NCBI RefSeq assembly: GCF_902702915.1
Contig: NZ_LR738849.1
Location: 2,682,001 to 2,746,000 of the forward strand
DNA: 64,000 nucleotides
Source: Desulfovibrio sp. 86
GTDB taxonomy: Bacteria > Desulfobacterota > Desulfovibrionia > Desulfovibrionales > Desulfovibrionaceae
Direction: 5' to 3'
In this document: positions 1 to 8,163 of the stretch, piece by piece
Layout of the letters: each line of letters starts with the position of its first letter
How positions within the stretch are numbered: the first letter of the stretch is position 1
Program-made: the position numbers and the translations under genes
Notes under the pieces: model-generated
Databases searched by the model: none
What the model saw: the letters and a program-made list of their open reading frames with translations, nothing else
What the model was told of the DNA's origin: nothing

Positions 1-699
1 ACCAGCCATGCGTTGCTGAACACGCTGCTGGGGCTTCCGGCCACCGCGCAGGTAAACTACACGGGTCAGCTTGCCCACGTGCCTTTTTCACGGTCGCTGG
101 AGCAATGCCTTGAGGCTGCCTACCGCCAGCGTCCCGATCTGTATATGGCCGCCAAGTCGGTGGAAATTGCCGGCAAGAACCAGCAGGCGGTACAGAGCGA
201 CTATTATCCGCAGGTAGAGGGCTACTATAATGTAACCCAGAGCGGCAACACGCCCGACCTGCAAAAGGACGGCAGCAACGGCTCGCGTTCGCAGACCTGG
301 GAGGTGGGCGCGCGCGCCACCTGGAATGTTTTTCAGTGGGGCACCACCTATTACGCTGACAAGGAAGCCGGATGGCTTGTCACCAAGATGCGCTATGAGG
401 CGGAAAACCTGAAGCTCAGCGTGGGCTACGACATCAAGTCCAAGCTGCTGGCCGTGCGCGAAGCAGAAAAACGCATTAACGTGGCGGAAAAAACCGTGGA
501 GCAGGCCACCGAGGCCTACCATGTGGCCTTGGCCCGCTACCAGGAACAGGTGGGCACCAACTTTGACGTACTGGACGCATCGTCCAAGCTCACCACGGCC
601 CAGGCAGCCCTTACGGGAGCCAAGGCCGACTATCTTACTGCCCTGTCGCAATTGTATGTGGCCATGGGCGAATTTCAACCGGACCTTATGAGGCGTTGA
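1..699 (+). CDS. TolC-family outer-membrane efflux protein, C-terminal part
   Basis: The reading frame is open from base 1, so this is the C-terminal end of a gene that begins outside the window; the TTG at base 13 is not a credible start. The roughly 232 visible residues alternate long amphipathic helices (for example the AEKRINVAEKTVEQATEAYH stretch) with short beta-like segments such as TWEVGARATWNVFQWGTTY. This is the pattern of the second helical hairpin and outer-membrane strands of TolC/OEP proteins, the outer-membrane exit duct of tripartite efflux pumps and type I secretion systems. The protein ends in a short tail (FQPDLMRR). The partner periplasmic adaptor and inner-membrane pump would be expected upstream, outside the window. 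RNase J follows 39 bases later on the same strand. Confidence 0.8.
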   Translation, partial: TSHALLNTLLGLPATAQVNYTGQLAHVPFSRSLEQCLEAAYRQRPDLYMAAKSVEIAGKNQQAVQSDYYPQVEGYYNVTQSGNTPDLQKDGSNGSRSQTWEVGARATWNVFQWGTTYYADKEAGWLVTKMRYEAENLKLSVGYDIKSKLLAVREAEKRINVAEKTVEQATEAYHVALARYQEQVGTNFDVLDASSKLTTAQAALTGAKADYLTALSQLYVAMGEFQPDLMRR

Positions 700-738
700 C
701 CCGAATGCCTGGAGCGCCCAAGCACAAGCGAAAGAGGA

Positions 739-2397
739 ATGAAAGAATCCTACCTTACTATTACGCCCCTGGGGGGCCTTGGGGAAATCGGCCTTAACTG
801 TCAGTTGTGGGAAACCGCAGGCGGCGTGGTCATGGTGGACTGCGGCCTTATGTTTCCTGACGACGCCCATCTGGGCGTGGACGTGGTTATCCCCCATTTT
901 GGCGCTGTCTGCGCCATAAAAGATAAATTGCTCGGCATTGTGCTCACGCACGGGCACGAAGACCACATCGGGGCTCTGCCCTGGCTTTTGCCCGAACTCA
1001 AGGGCACGCGCATCTTTGGTTCGCGTTTTACCCTTGCCCTTGTGGAACACAAACTGCGTGAGCGTGAAATCCTCGACTGGGCGGAACTGTGCCCCGTGGA
1101 CGCGCAGACGGTTTTGCCTCTGGGCGATCTGACCTTTCATTTTTTTCCGGTCTGCCACTCCATTCCCGAAGGCTTTGGCCTGGGAGTGGAAACGCCCATA
1201 GGGCGCGTCGTCCACAGCGGCGACTTCAAGATTGATCCGCATCCTCTTGACGGCACGGGCACGGACCTGGGCGTTTTTCGCGATTTCGCCGGGCCCAAGG
1301 GCGCGCGTCTTCTGCTTTCAGACTCCACAAACGTCATGCGTGAAGGGCATTCCCTCACGGAACGGGAAGTGAAGGACTCGCTGGAGAAGATTTTTGCCAG
1401 GGCGGAAGGGCGCATCGTCATTACGCTTTTTTCAAGTCATATCCAGAGAATACAGGAAGTATTCGACCTTGCGCGCGAATTCGGGCGCACTGTGGTCATC
1501 AGCGGAAAATCCCTGGCCAACAATATAGAGATGGCCCGCGATCTTGGCATCGCCAAGCTGCCGCCGTCCTTTTTCAACGCCCACAACGGCGTGCCCGACC
1601 TTCCTGACAACGAGCAGGTGCTTGTGGTCACGGGCGCGCAGGGCGAACCCATGTCGGCCTTGTCGCGCATGGTGCTTGGCGGCCACCGCCAGCTCGAGAT
1701 CCGCAAGGGCGATACCGTGGTCATGAGTTCGCGCATGATTCCGGGCAATGCCAAGGCCGTGTCCAAGCTCATCAATGAAATGTACCGCATGGGTGCGGAA
1801 GTGCTGTACGAAAGCGTCCACGCCATACACGCCTCGGGCCACGCCCAGCGCGAAGAACTGCGGGCAATGTTCGAGGCCGTGCGCCCCGAGCTCTTTGTGC
1901 CCGTGCACGGCGAGTACCAGCACCTTGTAAAGCATGGCCGCCTGGCTGTGGAGTGTGGCGTCAAAGAAGAGAACGTCATTCTTCTGGAAGACGGGCTGCC
2001 CCTGACCCTGCTCGAAGATTCGTTCAGGCTGGAGCAGAAGGTGTCCGTGGAGTGTACGCTCGTGGACGGCAAGGGCGTTGGCGATGTGGGTTACGCCGTG
2101 TTGCGTGAGCGTCGCATCCTTGGCGATGAGGGCATGGTCATTGTCGTGCTTGTGGTGGATTCGGAAACCGGCAGCGTGCTGCATGGGCCGGAGATGATTT
2201 CCAAGGGATTTGTGTTCGAGCAGCACTACAGCCATTTGCTTGAAGACGCCAAATGTCTTGTGCTGGACGAAATTGAGGCGGCCCGTCCCGGACAGCTCAA
2301 CCGCATGCAGGAAGGCATACGCTCGTCACTGCGCCGGTTCTTCCGCCGCATACTTGAGCGCGATCCTGTGGTGGTGGCCATTATCAGCGAAGTCTGA
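739..2397 (+). CDS. rnj: Ribonuclease J (metallo-beta-lactamase/beta-CASP RNase)
   Basis: A 552-residue protein with the full RNase J layout. The metallo-beta-lactamase core carries the zinc motif HGHEDHIGA (H71, H73, D75, H76), with H140 and D162 further along, followed by a beta-CASP domain and a C-terminal domain. The late motif VPVHGEY supplies the last metal-binding histidine. RNase J is a cytoplasmic 5'-3' exonuclease and endonuclease for mRNA decay and rRNA maturation. The ATG is preceded by AGAGGA at a good distance. Length is typical for the family (about 550). It lies 39 bases after the TolC-like gene and may be cotranscribed. Recognition is firm; whether it acts mostly as J1 or J2 cannot be told from sequence. 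Confidence 0.93.
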   Translation: MKESYLTITPLGGLGEIGLNCQLWETAGGVVMVDCGLMFPDDAHLGVDVVIPHFGAVCAIKDKLLGIVLTHGHEDHIGALPWLLPELKGTRIFGSRFTLALVEHKLREREILDWAELCPVDAQTVLPLGDLTFHFFPVCHSIPEGFGLGVETPIGRVVHSGDFKIDPHPLDGTGTDLGVFRDFAGPKGARLLLSDSTNVMREGHSLTEREVKDSLEKIFARAEGRIVITLFSSHIQRIQEVFDLAREFGRTVVISGKSLANNIEMARDLGIAKLPPSFFNAHNGVPDLPDNEQVLVVTGAQGEPMSALSRMVLGGHRQLEIRKGDTVVMSSRMIPGNAKAVSKLINEMYRMGAEVLYESVHAIHASGHAQREELRAMFEAVRPELFVPVHGEYQHLVKHGRLAVECGVKEENVILLEDGLPLTLLEDSFRLEQKVSVECTLVDGKGVGDVGYAVLRERRILGDEGMVIVVLVVDSETGSVLHGPEMISKGFVFEQHYSHLLEDAKCLVLDEIEAARPGQLNRMQEGIRSSLRRFFRRILERDPVVVAIISEV

Positions 2398-2460
2398 GGA
2401 AGCACTGATTAAAGAGCCTCCTGGGAACGCGCAGGTATTTCTTTTGCCAAAGCGCTCTGG
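2398..2460 (+). repeat. Truncated copy of the 150-bp palindromic repeat (family F)
   Basis: The bases right after the RNase J stop codon, beginning GGAAGCACTGATTAAAGAGC, match the first 55-60 bases of the longer elements at 39752-39903 (same strand) and 19090-19239 (opposite strand). The match fades after about 2455. The rest of the 2398-2746 gap is GC-rich up to about 2640 and then AT-richer; no convincing gene or terminator was seen in it. Confidence 0.6.
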
Positions 2461-2746
2461 CGGCAGCGGAGGCAGACCGGGAAAATCCGGGTGTTGCCTT
2501 CGGCCCGTGCGGGACGAAGACAGGGGTTCTGGCGCGCCCTTAGGTGATGCTATGCCCTCGGGCGCAGGCTGGATTGGGGCATGTGCCCAAAATTCGTATT
2601 GTCCGGTGCGGGGTTGAGGTGCGGCTGCTCGTCCTTGTTCGGAAGCATGCCGGGTTTTTTCGCGCCACATGCGTCGTGACGGCATGGATATTGCTTTTTT
2701 CATGACAAGAAATTGGCGGCGGTAAAAACTGCCGCAAGGAGCTGTC

Positions 2747-3007
2747 ATGAACAAGGCAATCGAGGCTGCCAGGTTTCCCTATATACTACTGTGCACCGCC
2801 CTTGTGGGTTGCGGGCTGTTTTTCGGCACGCTGCTCTGGCAGGAGGGCGGGGGGCAGAAAATCCGGGACGGTCTGCTGTATGCTCCCGGTTTTGTCGTTA
2901 AAGCTGAGGTGGTGGATGTGATGCGGGTTGTGCCCTTTGCCGGAGCCAGGCTGCGCAGCCCAAGCGTTGATGCCGATACGGGGTATGTGGTGCAACTGGC
3001 ACATTGA
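2747..3007 (+). CDS. Small membrane protein of unknown function
   Basis: An 86-residue open frame starts at an ATG with a strong ribosome-binding site (AAGGAG, six bases before the ATG). One hydrophobic segment at about residues 12-32 (YILLCTALVGCGLFFGTLLW) predicts a single transmembrane helix or uncleaved anchor. It is followed by a charged stretch and a beta-rich tail with no recognisable motif. I do not recognise the family. The good ribosome-binding site and the membrane-like composition argue for a real gene. It is isolated, with 349 bases before and 524 after. Confidence 0.5.
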   Translation: MNKAIEAARFPYILLCTALVGCGLFFGTLLWQEGGGQKIRDGLLYAPGFVVKAEVVDVMRVVPFAGARLRSPSVDADTGYVVQLAH

Positions 3008-3328
3008 CGCTACGCGCATTGCGACATTGTCTCTGCGGGCAGAACACCCGGCGCGCCTTGTGGTATGCAACCGCAGCGCCGGCGGGTGCGTCTGGCCGCC
3101 TTTTTGCGGCCTTTGGCCGCGCTGAAGGCAGTCCTGAACTGACGTAACTTTCGGCAGTCCAATGATTTTTGCATAAAATACGCAAAAATTTTTAAAAATA
3201 TTGCAAATGCAACGTCAGGCTCCGTCGATTTCGTATACCTTGCAGTTATGGAATGCCCGATTTTTTGAATTTCGTGAACGAGCTTTACGGTGTGAATAAA
3301 GGGTGAACGCGAAGGGCAGCAGGGTTGT

Positions 3329-3378
3329 CTAGTAAGTTACTAGGTAGTCTTGACGAAGAAAAGGCTATACCTTATCCA
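3329..3378 (+). promoter_or_regulatory. CTAGTAA-G-TTACTAG palindrome and candidate sigma-70 promoter before hflK
   Basis: A perfect 15-base palindrome lies at 3329-3343. Six bases after it comes TTGACG (3350-3355), a 17-base spacer and TATCCA (3373-3378), a plausible -35/-10 pair. A palindrome just upstream of -35 is typical of a dimeric regulator site, but no regulator can be assigned. The whole 3008-3531 gap is AT-richer than its surroundings from about 3160 and holds no credible ORF. Confidence 0.4.
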
Positions 3379-3531
3379 GTATGCACTTGTTTACGCAACT
3401 GGCACGGTGTTCTTGACCGCGCAGCATTCATGCCCTATTTTTACCACTTCACACCATACTAAAACGTAGGTGTTTCCAGGCTCCAAAAAGTCGGGAACGC
3501 GCCACGATGTAAAAAAAGGTAAAACTCCGTC

Positions 3532-4695
3532 ATGAATTGGGATTGGGATAAGCTACAAGAAAAGCGGCAGCGGCAGCAGGGAGGCAATCCTCCCCCCCGA
3601 CCACAACGAGAGACAGAACCTGACGATGAAGGGCAGGAACGCCAGCAGCCCCCCCGGGCAAAGCGTTCATCTTTTAATAGACCCGGCGGAGGGGACGAAA
3701 ACCCCTTCAAGAAGCTTTCGCAGTTACGGTTCCCCAACGGGAAAGGGTTTTTGCTTGTCGGGCTTGGAGCGGTGATTCTTTGGCTGCTCTCAGGCATCTA
3801 TATAATCAATCCGGATGAAGAGGGCGTTGTGTTGCGGTTTGGCAAATATAACCGCACAGAAGGCCCCGGGCCGCACTACGCGCTGCCCGTGCCCATTGAA
3901 AGCGTCTACAAGCCCCAGGTAACCCAGGTGCTCCGCAGTGAGGTCGGGTTCCGTTCCGTGGGGCAGAGCGCGACCTTCCAGCAGGGGCAAGTGCGCACCG
4001 TTTCGGAAGAAGCGTCCATGCTCACCGGGGATGAAAACATCGTCAACGTCCAGTTCAGCGTGCAGTACAAGATAGACGACCCGGTACAGTATCTTTTTAA
4101 TGTCAGCGCGCCCACCGCTCTCGTCCGCAACGCCGCCGAGGCGGCCATGCGCGAGGTTATCGGCAACAGTCTGATCGATTCGGCCATCACCGACGGCAAG
4201 CTGAAGATCCAGAGCGAAGCCACCCAGCTTTTGCAGACGATTCTTAACCGGTACGGAGCGGGTATTCAGGTGCTGGCCGTGCAGTTGCAGGATGTGCACC
4301 CCCCGCAGGAAGTTATTGACGCATTCAAGGATGTGGCCAGCGCACGAGAGGACAAAAGCCGCATCATCAATGAGGCTGAAGCCTACCGCAACGAACTTCT
4401 GCCCAAGGCACGGGGTCAGGCGGCGGCCATGCTCAACGAGGCGGAAGCCTACCAGGCCACGCGCGTGCGCAACGCCGAAGGTGAAGCCGCCCGCTTCGAC
4501 GCCCTGAGCGCGGAGCACAGCAAGGCTCCCAAGGTTACGGAACAGCGCCTTTATTATGAAGCAATGGAAGATATTCTTGCCAACGCGGACGAAAAGGTGC
4601 TTATGGACGGCCCTGCGGCGTCGCGGGCCCTGCCCTACCTGACCTTGCCCGGACTGAGCGCGCCTGCTGCCCCCAGGGTCTTGGAGAAGAAGTGA
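3532..4695 (+). CDS. hflK: HflK, membrane protease-modulating SPFH/band-7 protein
   Basis: This 387-residue protein starts with a Gly/Pro/Arg-rich cytoplasmic tail (residues 1-60), then one transmembrane helix (about 62-85, ending IYIINPDEEGVVLRFGKY). An SPFH/band-7 domain follows, then a coiled-coil region rich in Glu and Ala (EAYRNELLPKARGQAAAMLNEAEAY). This is the standard HflK architecture. HflK pairs with HflC in an inner-membrane complex that encloses and restrains the FtsH protease. The ATG follows an AT-rich leader. The stop overlaps the hflC start by one base (TGATG), so the two are translationally coupled. An ftsH gene lies in the same window at 30.8 kb. Confidence 0.93.
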   Translation: MNWDWDKLQEKRQRQQGGNPPPRPQRETEPDDEGQERQQPPRAKRSSFNRPGGGDENPFKKLSQLRFPNGKGFLLVGLGAVILWLLSGIYIINPDEEGVVLRFGKYNRTEGPGPHYALPVPIESVYKPQVTQVLRSEVGFRSVGQSATFQQGQVRTVSEEASMLTGDENIVNVQFSVQYKIDDPVQYLFNVSAPTALVRNAAEAAMREVIGNSLIDSAITDGKLKIQSEATQLLQTILNRYGAGIQVLAVQLQDVHPPQEVIDAFKDVASAREDKSRIINEAEAYRNELLPKARGQAAAMLNEAEAYQATRVRNAEGEAARFDALSAEHSKAPKVTEQRLYYEAMEDILANADEKVLMDGPAASRALPYLTLPGLSAPAAPRVLEKK

Positions 4696-5543
4696 TGCGT
4701 AATAATTCTTTGACAATAGTGATACTGCTGCTGGTTGTTGCGGTTGTGGGCAGTCAATGCTTTTTTACTGTGCACCAGACGCAGACAGCCCTGGTGCTGC
4801 AGTTGGGTGAACCCCTGAACAAGGTGTATGAACCCGGACTGCACTTCAAGATGCCTTTTATCCAGAATGTGGTGTACTTCGACTCGCGGGTGCTGGACTA
4901 TGAAGCCCGCTCGCGTGAGGCCTTTACGGTAGATAAAAAGGCCATTGTGCTTGATAACTACGCCCGCTGGAAGATTATTAATCCTTTGCAGTTTTATCGT
5001 ACCATGCGCACCATCCCTGGCGCGCAAGCACGACTTGACGACGTTGTCTATTCCCAGTTGCGGGCCCTGGTGGGCGCATACACGCTTACAGAAGTTGTAT
5101 CGTCCCACCGCGCGGCCATCATGAAGGAAGTGACAAATAAAGTTTCAGCCCTGATGCACAGTTACGGTGTCGAAGTGCTGGACGTGCGCATCAAGCGCAC
5201 AGACCTGCCGCCGGAAAACCAGCGTGCCATCTTTGGGCGCATGCGGGCCGAGCGTGAACGCCAGGCCAAGCAGTACCGCTCTGAAGGTGAGGAAGAATCC
5301 ACGCGCATCCGGTCTGATGCAGACCGCCAGCGCGCTGTCATTCTGGCTGAAGCTGCGCGAGAAGCGCAGATAACGCGAGGCACGGGCGATGCCAAAGCCG
5401 CCTCTGTCTATGCACAATCCTATAACAAGGCTCCCCAGTTTTACGCGTACCAACGCTGGCTGGAAGCCATGCGAAAATCTCTCAAGGAGAATAGCAAGAT
5501 GGTGCTGGCCAACGAAGCGCCTCTTCTTAATCCTCAACATTGA
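4695..5543 (+). CDS. hflC: HflC, partner of HflK (SPFH/band-7)
   Basis: The protein is 282 residues counting from the ATG at 4695. A GTG three bases upstream is also possible, but GGAG at 4683-4686 spaces better to the ATG. It has an N-terminal transmembrane helix (TIVILLLVVAVVGSQCFF), then the band-7 domain beginning TQTALVLQLGEP, a coiled coil with EGEEESTRIRSDADRQRAVILAEA, and a C-terminal extension. It forms a hetero-oligomer with HflK around FtsH at the inner membrane. Its stop codon at 5541-5543 comes just before the repressor gene at 5579, so the three genes probably form one transcript. Confidence 0.93.
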   Translation: MRNNSLTIVILLLVVAVVGSQCFFTVHQTQTALVLQLGEPLNKVYEPGLHFKMPFIQNVVYFDSRVLDYEARSREAFTVDKKAIVLDNYARWKIINPLQFYRTMRTIPGAQARLDDVVYSQLRALVGAYTLTEVVSSHRAAIMKEVTNKVSALMHSYGVEVLDVRIKRTDLPPENQRAIFGRMRAERERQAKQYRSEGEEESTRIRSDADRQRAVILAEAAREAQITRGTGDAKAASVYAQSYNKAPQFYAYQRWLEAMRKSLKENSKMVLANEAPLLNPQH

Positions 5544-5578
5544 TGACGCGGTTTCGCCGCGTTACGGAGTTCAAGACC

Positions 5579-6271
5579 ATGCCTGCCTTTGCAGAAATAT
5601 ACGAACGTATCAAGCTGGCGACAAACAGCCGCACGCAGGTTGAACTAGCCGAAGTGCTGGATATACGTCAGTCGAGCATCTCCGATGCCAAACGACGCAA
5701 TTCCGTGCCTGGCGACTGGTTTATGAAACTGTTTGAAAAGTTCGGGCTGAATCCCGACTGGCTCAAACAGGGCATAGGCCCCATGTACCTGCGTACCGAA
5801 CAGGGCTATATGCCGCAGGACGCCCCTGCCTCCCTGGCTGAAAGCGCCGCCCACTACGGCGATACGCTGGCCAGAGGAATAGTGGTTTCCATCTATCAGA
5901 TGCGCTCTGATTACAGTGATGACCAGCCACGGCCGTCCCTGGATATAGCGGGCAAGATATCCCTGCCGCATTCGTTCACACGCGACGGACTTTGCGTGTT
6001 GCGCATGCGTGGAACCAACATGATCCCCACGGTGATGTCCGACGCTCTGCTTGGAGTGGACACCCTGGAGAAAGACGTGATTTCGGGGCGCATATACGCG
6101 CTTTTCGCCCCCAATGAGGGCGTGATCCTGCGGCGTGTGTTCCTGAATGGCTCCCAGGATGGCTATATACTGCGCTCTGATTCGTCGGACTTTCCTGAAA
6201 CTGCACTCACGCCGGACCTGCTGGCCAAGCGTCTGTTGGGCCGGGTGGTATGGATTTTTCAGGAACTTTAA
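5579..6271 (+). CDS. CI-like HTH/S24-fold transcriptional repressor without the protease dyad
   Basis: An N-terminal helix-turn-helix (TQVELAEVLDIRQSSISDAK, residues 19-38) is followed by an S24/LexA-like C-terminal domain from about residue 125. Start chosen at 5579 (MPAFAEIYERIK) because GGAG lies ten bases before it; frame-compatible starts at 5540 and 5543 would overlap hflC. In cleaving S24 proteins a Ser sits in GDSM and a Lys in VKRL. Here these positions read GTNM (Asn147) and LRRV (Arg185), so self-cleavage is unlikely. The fold should still dimerise. It is probably cotranscribed with hflKC and may regulate a stress or prophage-like target; the target is unknown. The next gene starts two bases after its stop. 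Confidence 0.75.
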   Translation: MPAFAEIYERIKLATNSRTQVELAEVLDIRQSSISDAKRRNSVPGDWFMKLFEKFGLNPDWLKQGIGPMYLRTEQGYMPQDAPASLAESAAHYGDTLARGIVVSIYQMRSDYSDDQPRPSLDIAGKISLPHSFTRDGLCVLRMRGTNMIPTVMSDALLGVDTLEKDVISGRIYALFAPNEGVILRRVFLNGSQDGYILRSDSSDFPETALTPDLLAKRLLGRVVWIFQEL

Positions 6272-6273
6272 AA

Positions 6274-7560
6274 ATGCGTCCGGGCCCGGTTGGTGACGTG
6301 GCTTTGCCTTTGATCAAGACTGTCTGGTTGGTCTGCTGTCTGACGTGCTGTATGCTTGCGGCTGCCTGTGGCGGTGCGCACACCGAGCCCGTGTCCCCCC
6401 CAGACCAGGCCAGCCCGGCATCGGCGGGATATGGCAACACCACTGCCACTGACCTTCAGGCAAAGGGCCTTGTGCCGGGCGTTCCGCAAAGCGGCGATGC
6501 CGCTGTGACGCCCTTTGGCCAAACTCTGCAACCTCCGTCCGGCAGCCCTGCCGGACAGAGCCTTGAAGGGCTCCCCCTCGTGTGGCAGCCGCTGGCCCAG
6601 CGGCTTGCCGCTGAGGGGCTTCCAGGCCCCAAGGTGAACGCCCTGCTGGCCACCCTCGCGCCCGTGCCCAGCCAGTCTCCCATGGGGCGCAAAATGCTTG
6701 AGCTGTATAAAAGCCGCTTCATGCCCAAGCCCCCCTCCGTCACGCCTCCGACACAGCAATACTACAAGGGCGTCGTCACTGAACAGAACGCGCGCCTGTG
6801 CCGCGAGTTTGTGGCCGCGCACACGCTGGCCTTCAGCCAGGCCCAGGCCAGGTTTGGGGTGCCCTCGTCTGTGGCTGTGGCCCTTCTGTTTGTGGAAACG
6901 CGCCTTGGCAAGGTTCTTGCCGATGTGCCCGAAAACGCGCTGTTCACTTTGGCGAGCATGGCGGTAAGCCGTCAGCCTGACGATATCAGCCAATGGCTGC
7001 CGCGCATGCCCGGCTATGAAGAGCATCTGCCCTGGTTTGACGAAACCATGCCCAAGCGCGCCGACTGGGCCTATAAGGAAGTGCGCGCTCTTGTGACCCA
7101 TATTTTGCGGGATGATCTTGACCCCCGGTATCTGCCGAGTTCCATTTACGGGGCCGTGGGGCTTTGCCAGTTCATGCCTTCCAATATCGCGGCCTATGGC
7201 GCGGATGGCGACGGAGACGGCAAGGTGGATCTCTTTCACGTGCCTGACGCCGTGGCCAGCTTGTCCAACTATCTTGCGCGGCATGGCTGGAAGCCGGGCA
7301 TCAACCGCGCCCAGCAGCACAAAGTGCTTATGGCCTATAATAAATCGGTGGTCTACGCCAACACCATTCTGGCCCTGGCGGATCTCGTGGCCAAGCCCGC
7401 AGCTCCCGTCAAAACCGACGGCCCTGGCACACCGGGAAAAACCGCGCAAAAGGCCAAGGCCACCAACAGCAACGCCACCGGACAGGGCGGAAAATCCCTG
7501 CCCACGGGCAAGGCCCCATCCGGCGGCGTGCCGTCGGGCGGCCAGAAAACGCCCCGATAA
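6274..7560 (+). CDS. Lytic murein transglycosylase lipoprotein (MltB/SLT_2 family)
   Basis: From the ATG at 6274 (AGGA nine bases before), the 428-residue product begins with a hydrophobic lipoprotein signal ending in the lipobox LAAAC-GG, so it is likely anchored to the outer membrane. A Pro/Gln-rich linker runs to about residue 110. The transglycosylase domain follows: catalytic Glu in LFVETRLG, then the family signature SIYGAVGLCQFMPSN and the Asp-rich loop DGDGDGKVDLF, and NYLARHGWKPG. A 50-residue Lys/Pro/Gly tail closes the protein. These enzymes cleave peptidoglycan strands to 1,6-anhydro-muropeptides. An upstream ATG at 6250 would overlap the repressor gene and spoil the signal peptide. 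Confidence 0.85.
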   Translation: MRPGPVGDVALPLIKTVWLVCCLTCCMLAAACGGAHTEPVSPPDQASPASAGYGNTTATDLQAKGLVPGVPQSGDAAVTPFGQTLQPPSGSPAGQSLEGLPLVWQPLAQRLAAEGLPGPKVNALLATLAPVPSQSPMGRKMLELYKSRFMPKPPSVTPPTQQYYKGVVTEQNARLCREFVAAHTLAFSQAQARFGVPSSVAVALLFVETRLGKVLADVPENALFTLASMAVSRQPDDISQWLPRMPGYEEHLPWFDETMPKRADWAYKEVRALVTHILRDDLDPRYLPSSIYGAVGLCQFMPSNIAAYGADGDGDGKVDLFHVPDAVASLSNYLARHGWKPGINRAQQHKVLMAYNKSVVYANTILALADLVAKPAAPVKTDGPGTPGKTAQKAKATNSNATGQGGKSLPTGKAPSGGVPSGGQKTPR

Positions 7561-7820
7561 CGGTGTTCTGCTGCCTGAACGGCCCCTTTCATGAGGGCTG
7601 GCGGCGGTATGCGAAATCCTGTATAGATGACCTTCGAAGCCGTGTCGTCCTGAAAGCTGCCACCTTCAGCCTGAGCGGACGTCGGCGGTGCAGGGGCCGG
7701 AACAACGGCAGCGCCCAAGGCCCAAAACCTGCGTTTGCTCGCGCTTGCACGCGCCGCATGGGGCGTGACATGTTATCGAAAAACTTATATTCACAAGGGT
7801 AACGCGCTTCACGGGCGTCA

Positions 7821-8085
7821 GTTTATCTCAAGAAATTCTTTCATCAGTCGATAAACAAGATATGGGGCTTTGCCCCATGCGTGGCTGCCTGTTCCGTCAA
7901 CAGGAACATTTCTGGACCGTTTTGTGTGCAGAAATGCCAAAGCCACGACGCCGGGCTGTGCCCGGCTCAGGCCCGTTCATTCACCGCAGCGTCGGCGCAA
8001 GCCGGGCATGGCGCATGAAGAGGGTATTTGCGGTAGTGTGCCCGCAAATCGTCCGGCGTTCTAACGAGCGCCGGACGCACTTTTT
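7821..8085 (+). ncRNA. Candidate structured RNA ending in a terminator hairpin
   Basis: This gene-free stretch holds seven consecutive complementary pairs: GTTTATC/GATAAAC (7821-7827 with 7850-7856); ATGGGGC/GCCCCAT (7862-7878); CGTGGCT/AGCCACG (7880-7886 with 7941-7947), which encloses TGTTCC/GGAACA (7890-7908) and CATTTCTG/CAGAAATG (7907-7914 with 7929-7936) in three-way-junction style; GCCGGGC/GCCCGGC (7950-7966); ATTTGCGG/CCGCAAAT (8026-8049); and CGTCCGGCG/CGCCGGACG (8050-8077) followed by a run of T. The last is a good intrinsic terminator. The order suggests a 200-265 nt small RNA or a leader of the HD-domain/ddl genes. It does not fit 6S, RNase P, tmRNA, SRP or a common riboswitch that I know. 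The rest of the 7561-8163 gap shows nothing. Confidence 0.45.
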
Positions 8086-8163
8086 GGGGCAGGCGCGCGT
8101 TAGGATCGTATGTTCCCCGCAGCTTTTCTTGCCATCGCGCCCCTCGGGTGGCATACTTTCGAC

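Noticed and set aside
13..699. TTG at base 13 as the start of the first gene
   Set aside because: The frame is open to base 1 and the protein begins in the middle of a TolC-type helix, so the true start lies outside the window.
3401..3425. TGGCACGG as a sigma-54 promoter before hflK
   Set aside because: No GC at the required ten-base distance; the -12 box is missing.
7821..8085. 6S RNA, RNase P RNA, tmRNA, SRP RNA or a cobalamin/SAM riboswitch
   Set aside because: None of the class-defining motifs were seen and the pairing pattern of successive local hairpins does not fit their folds.
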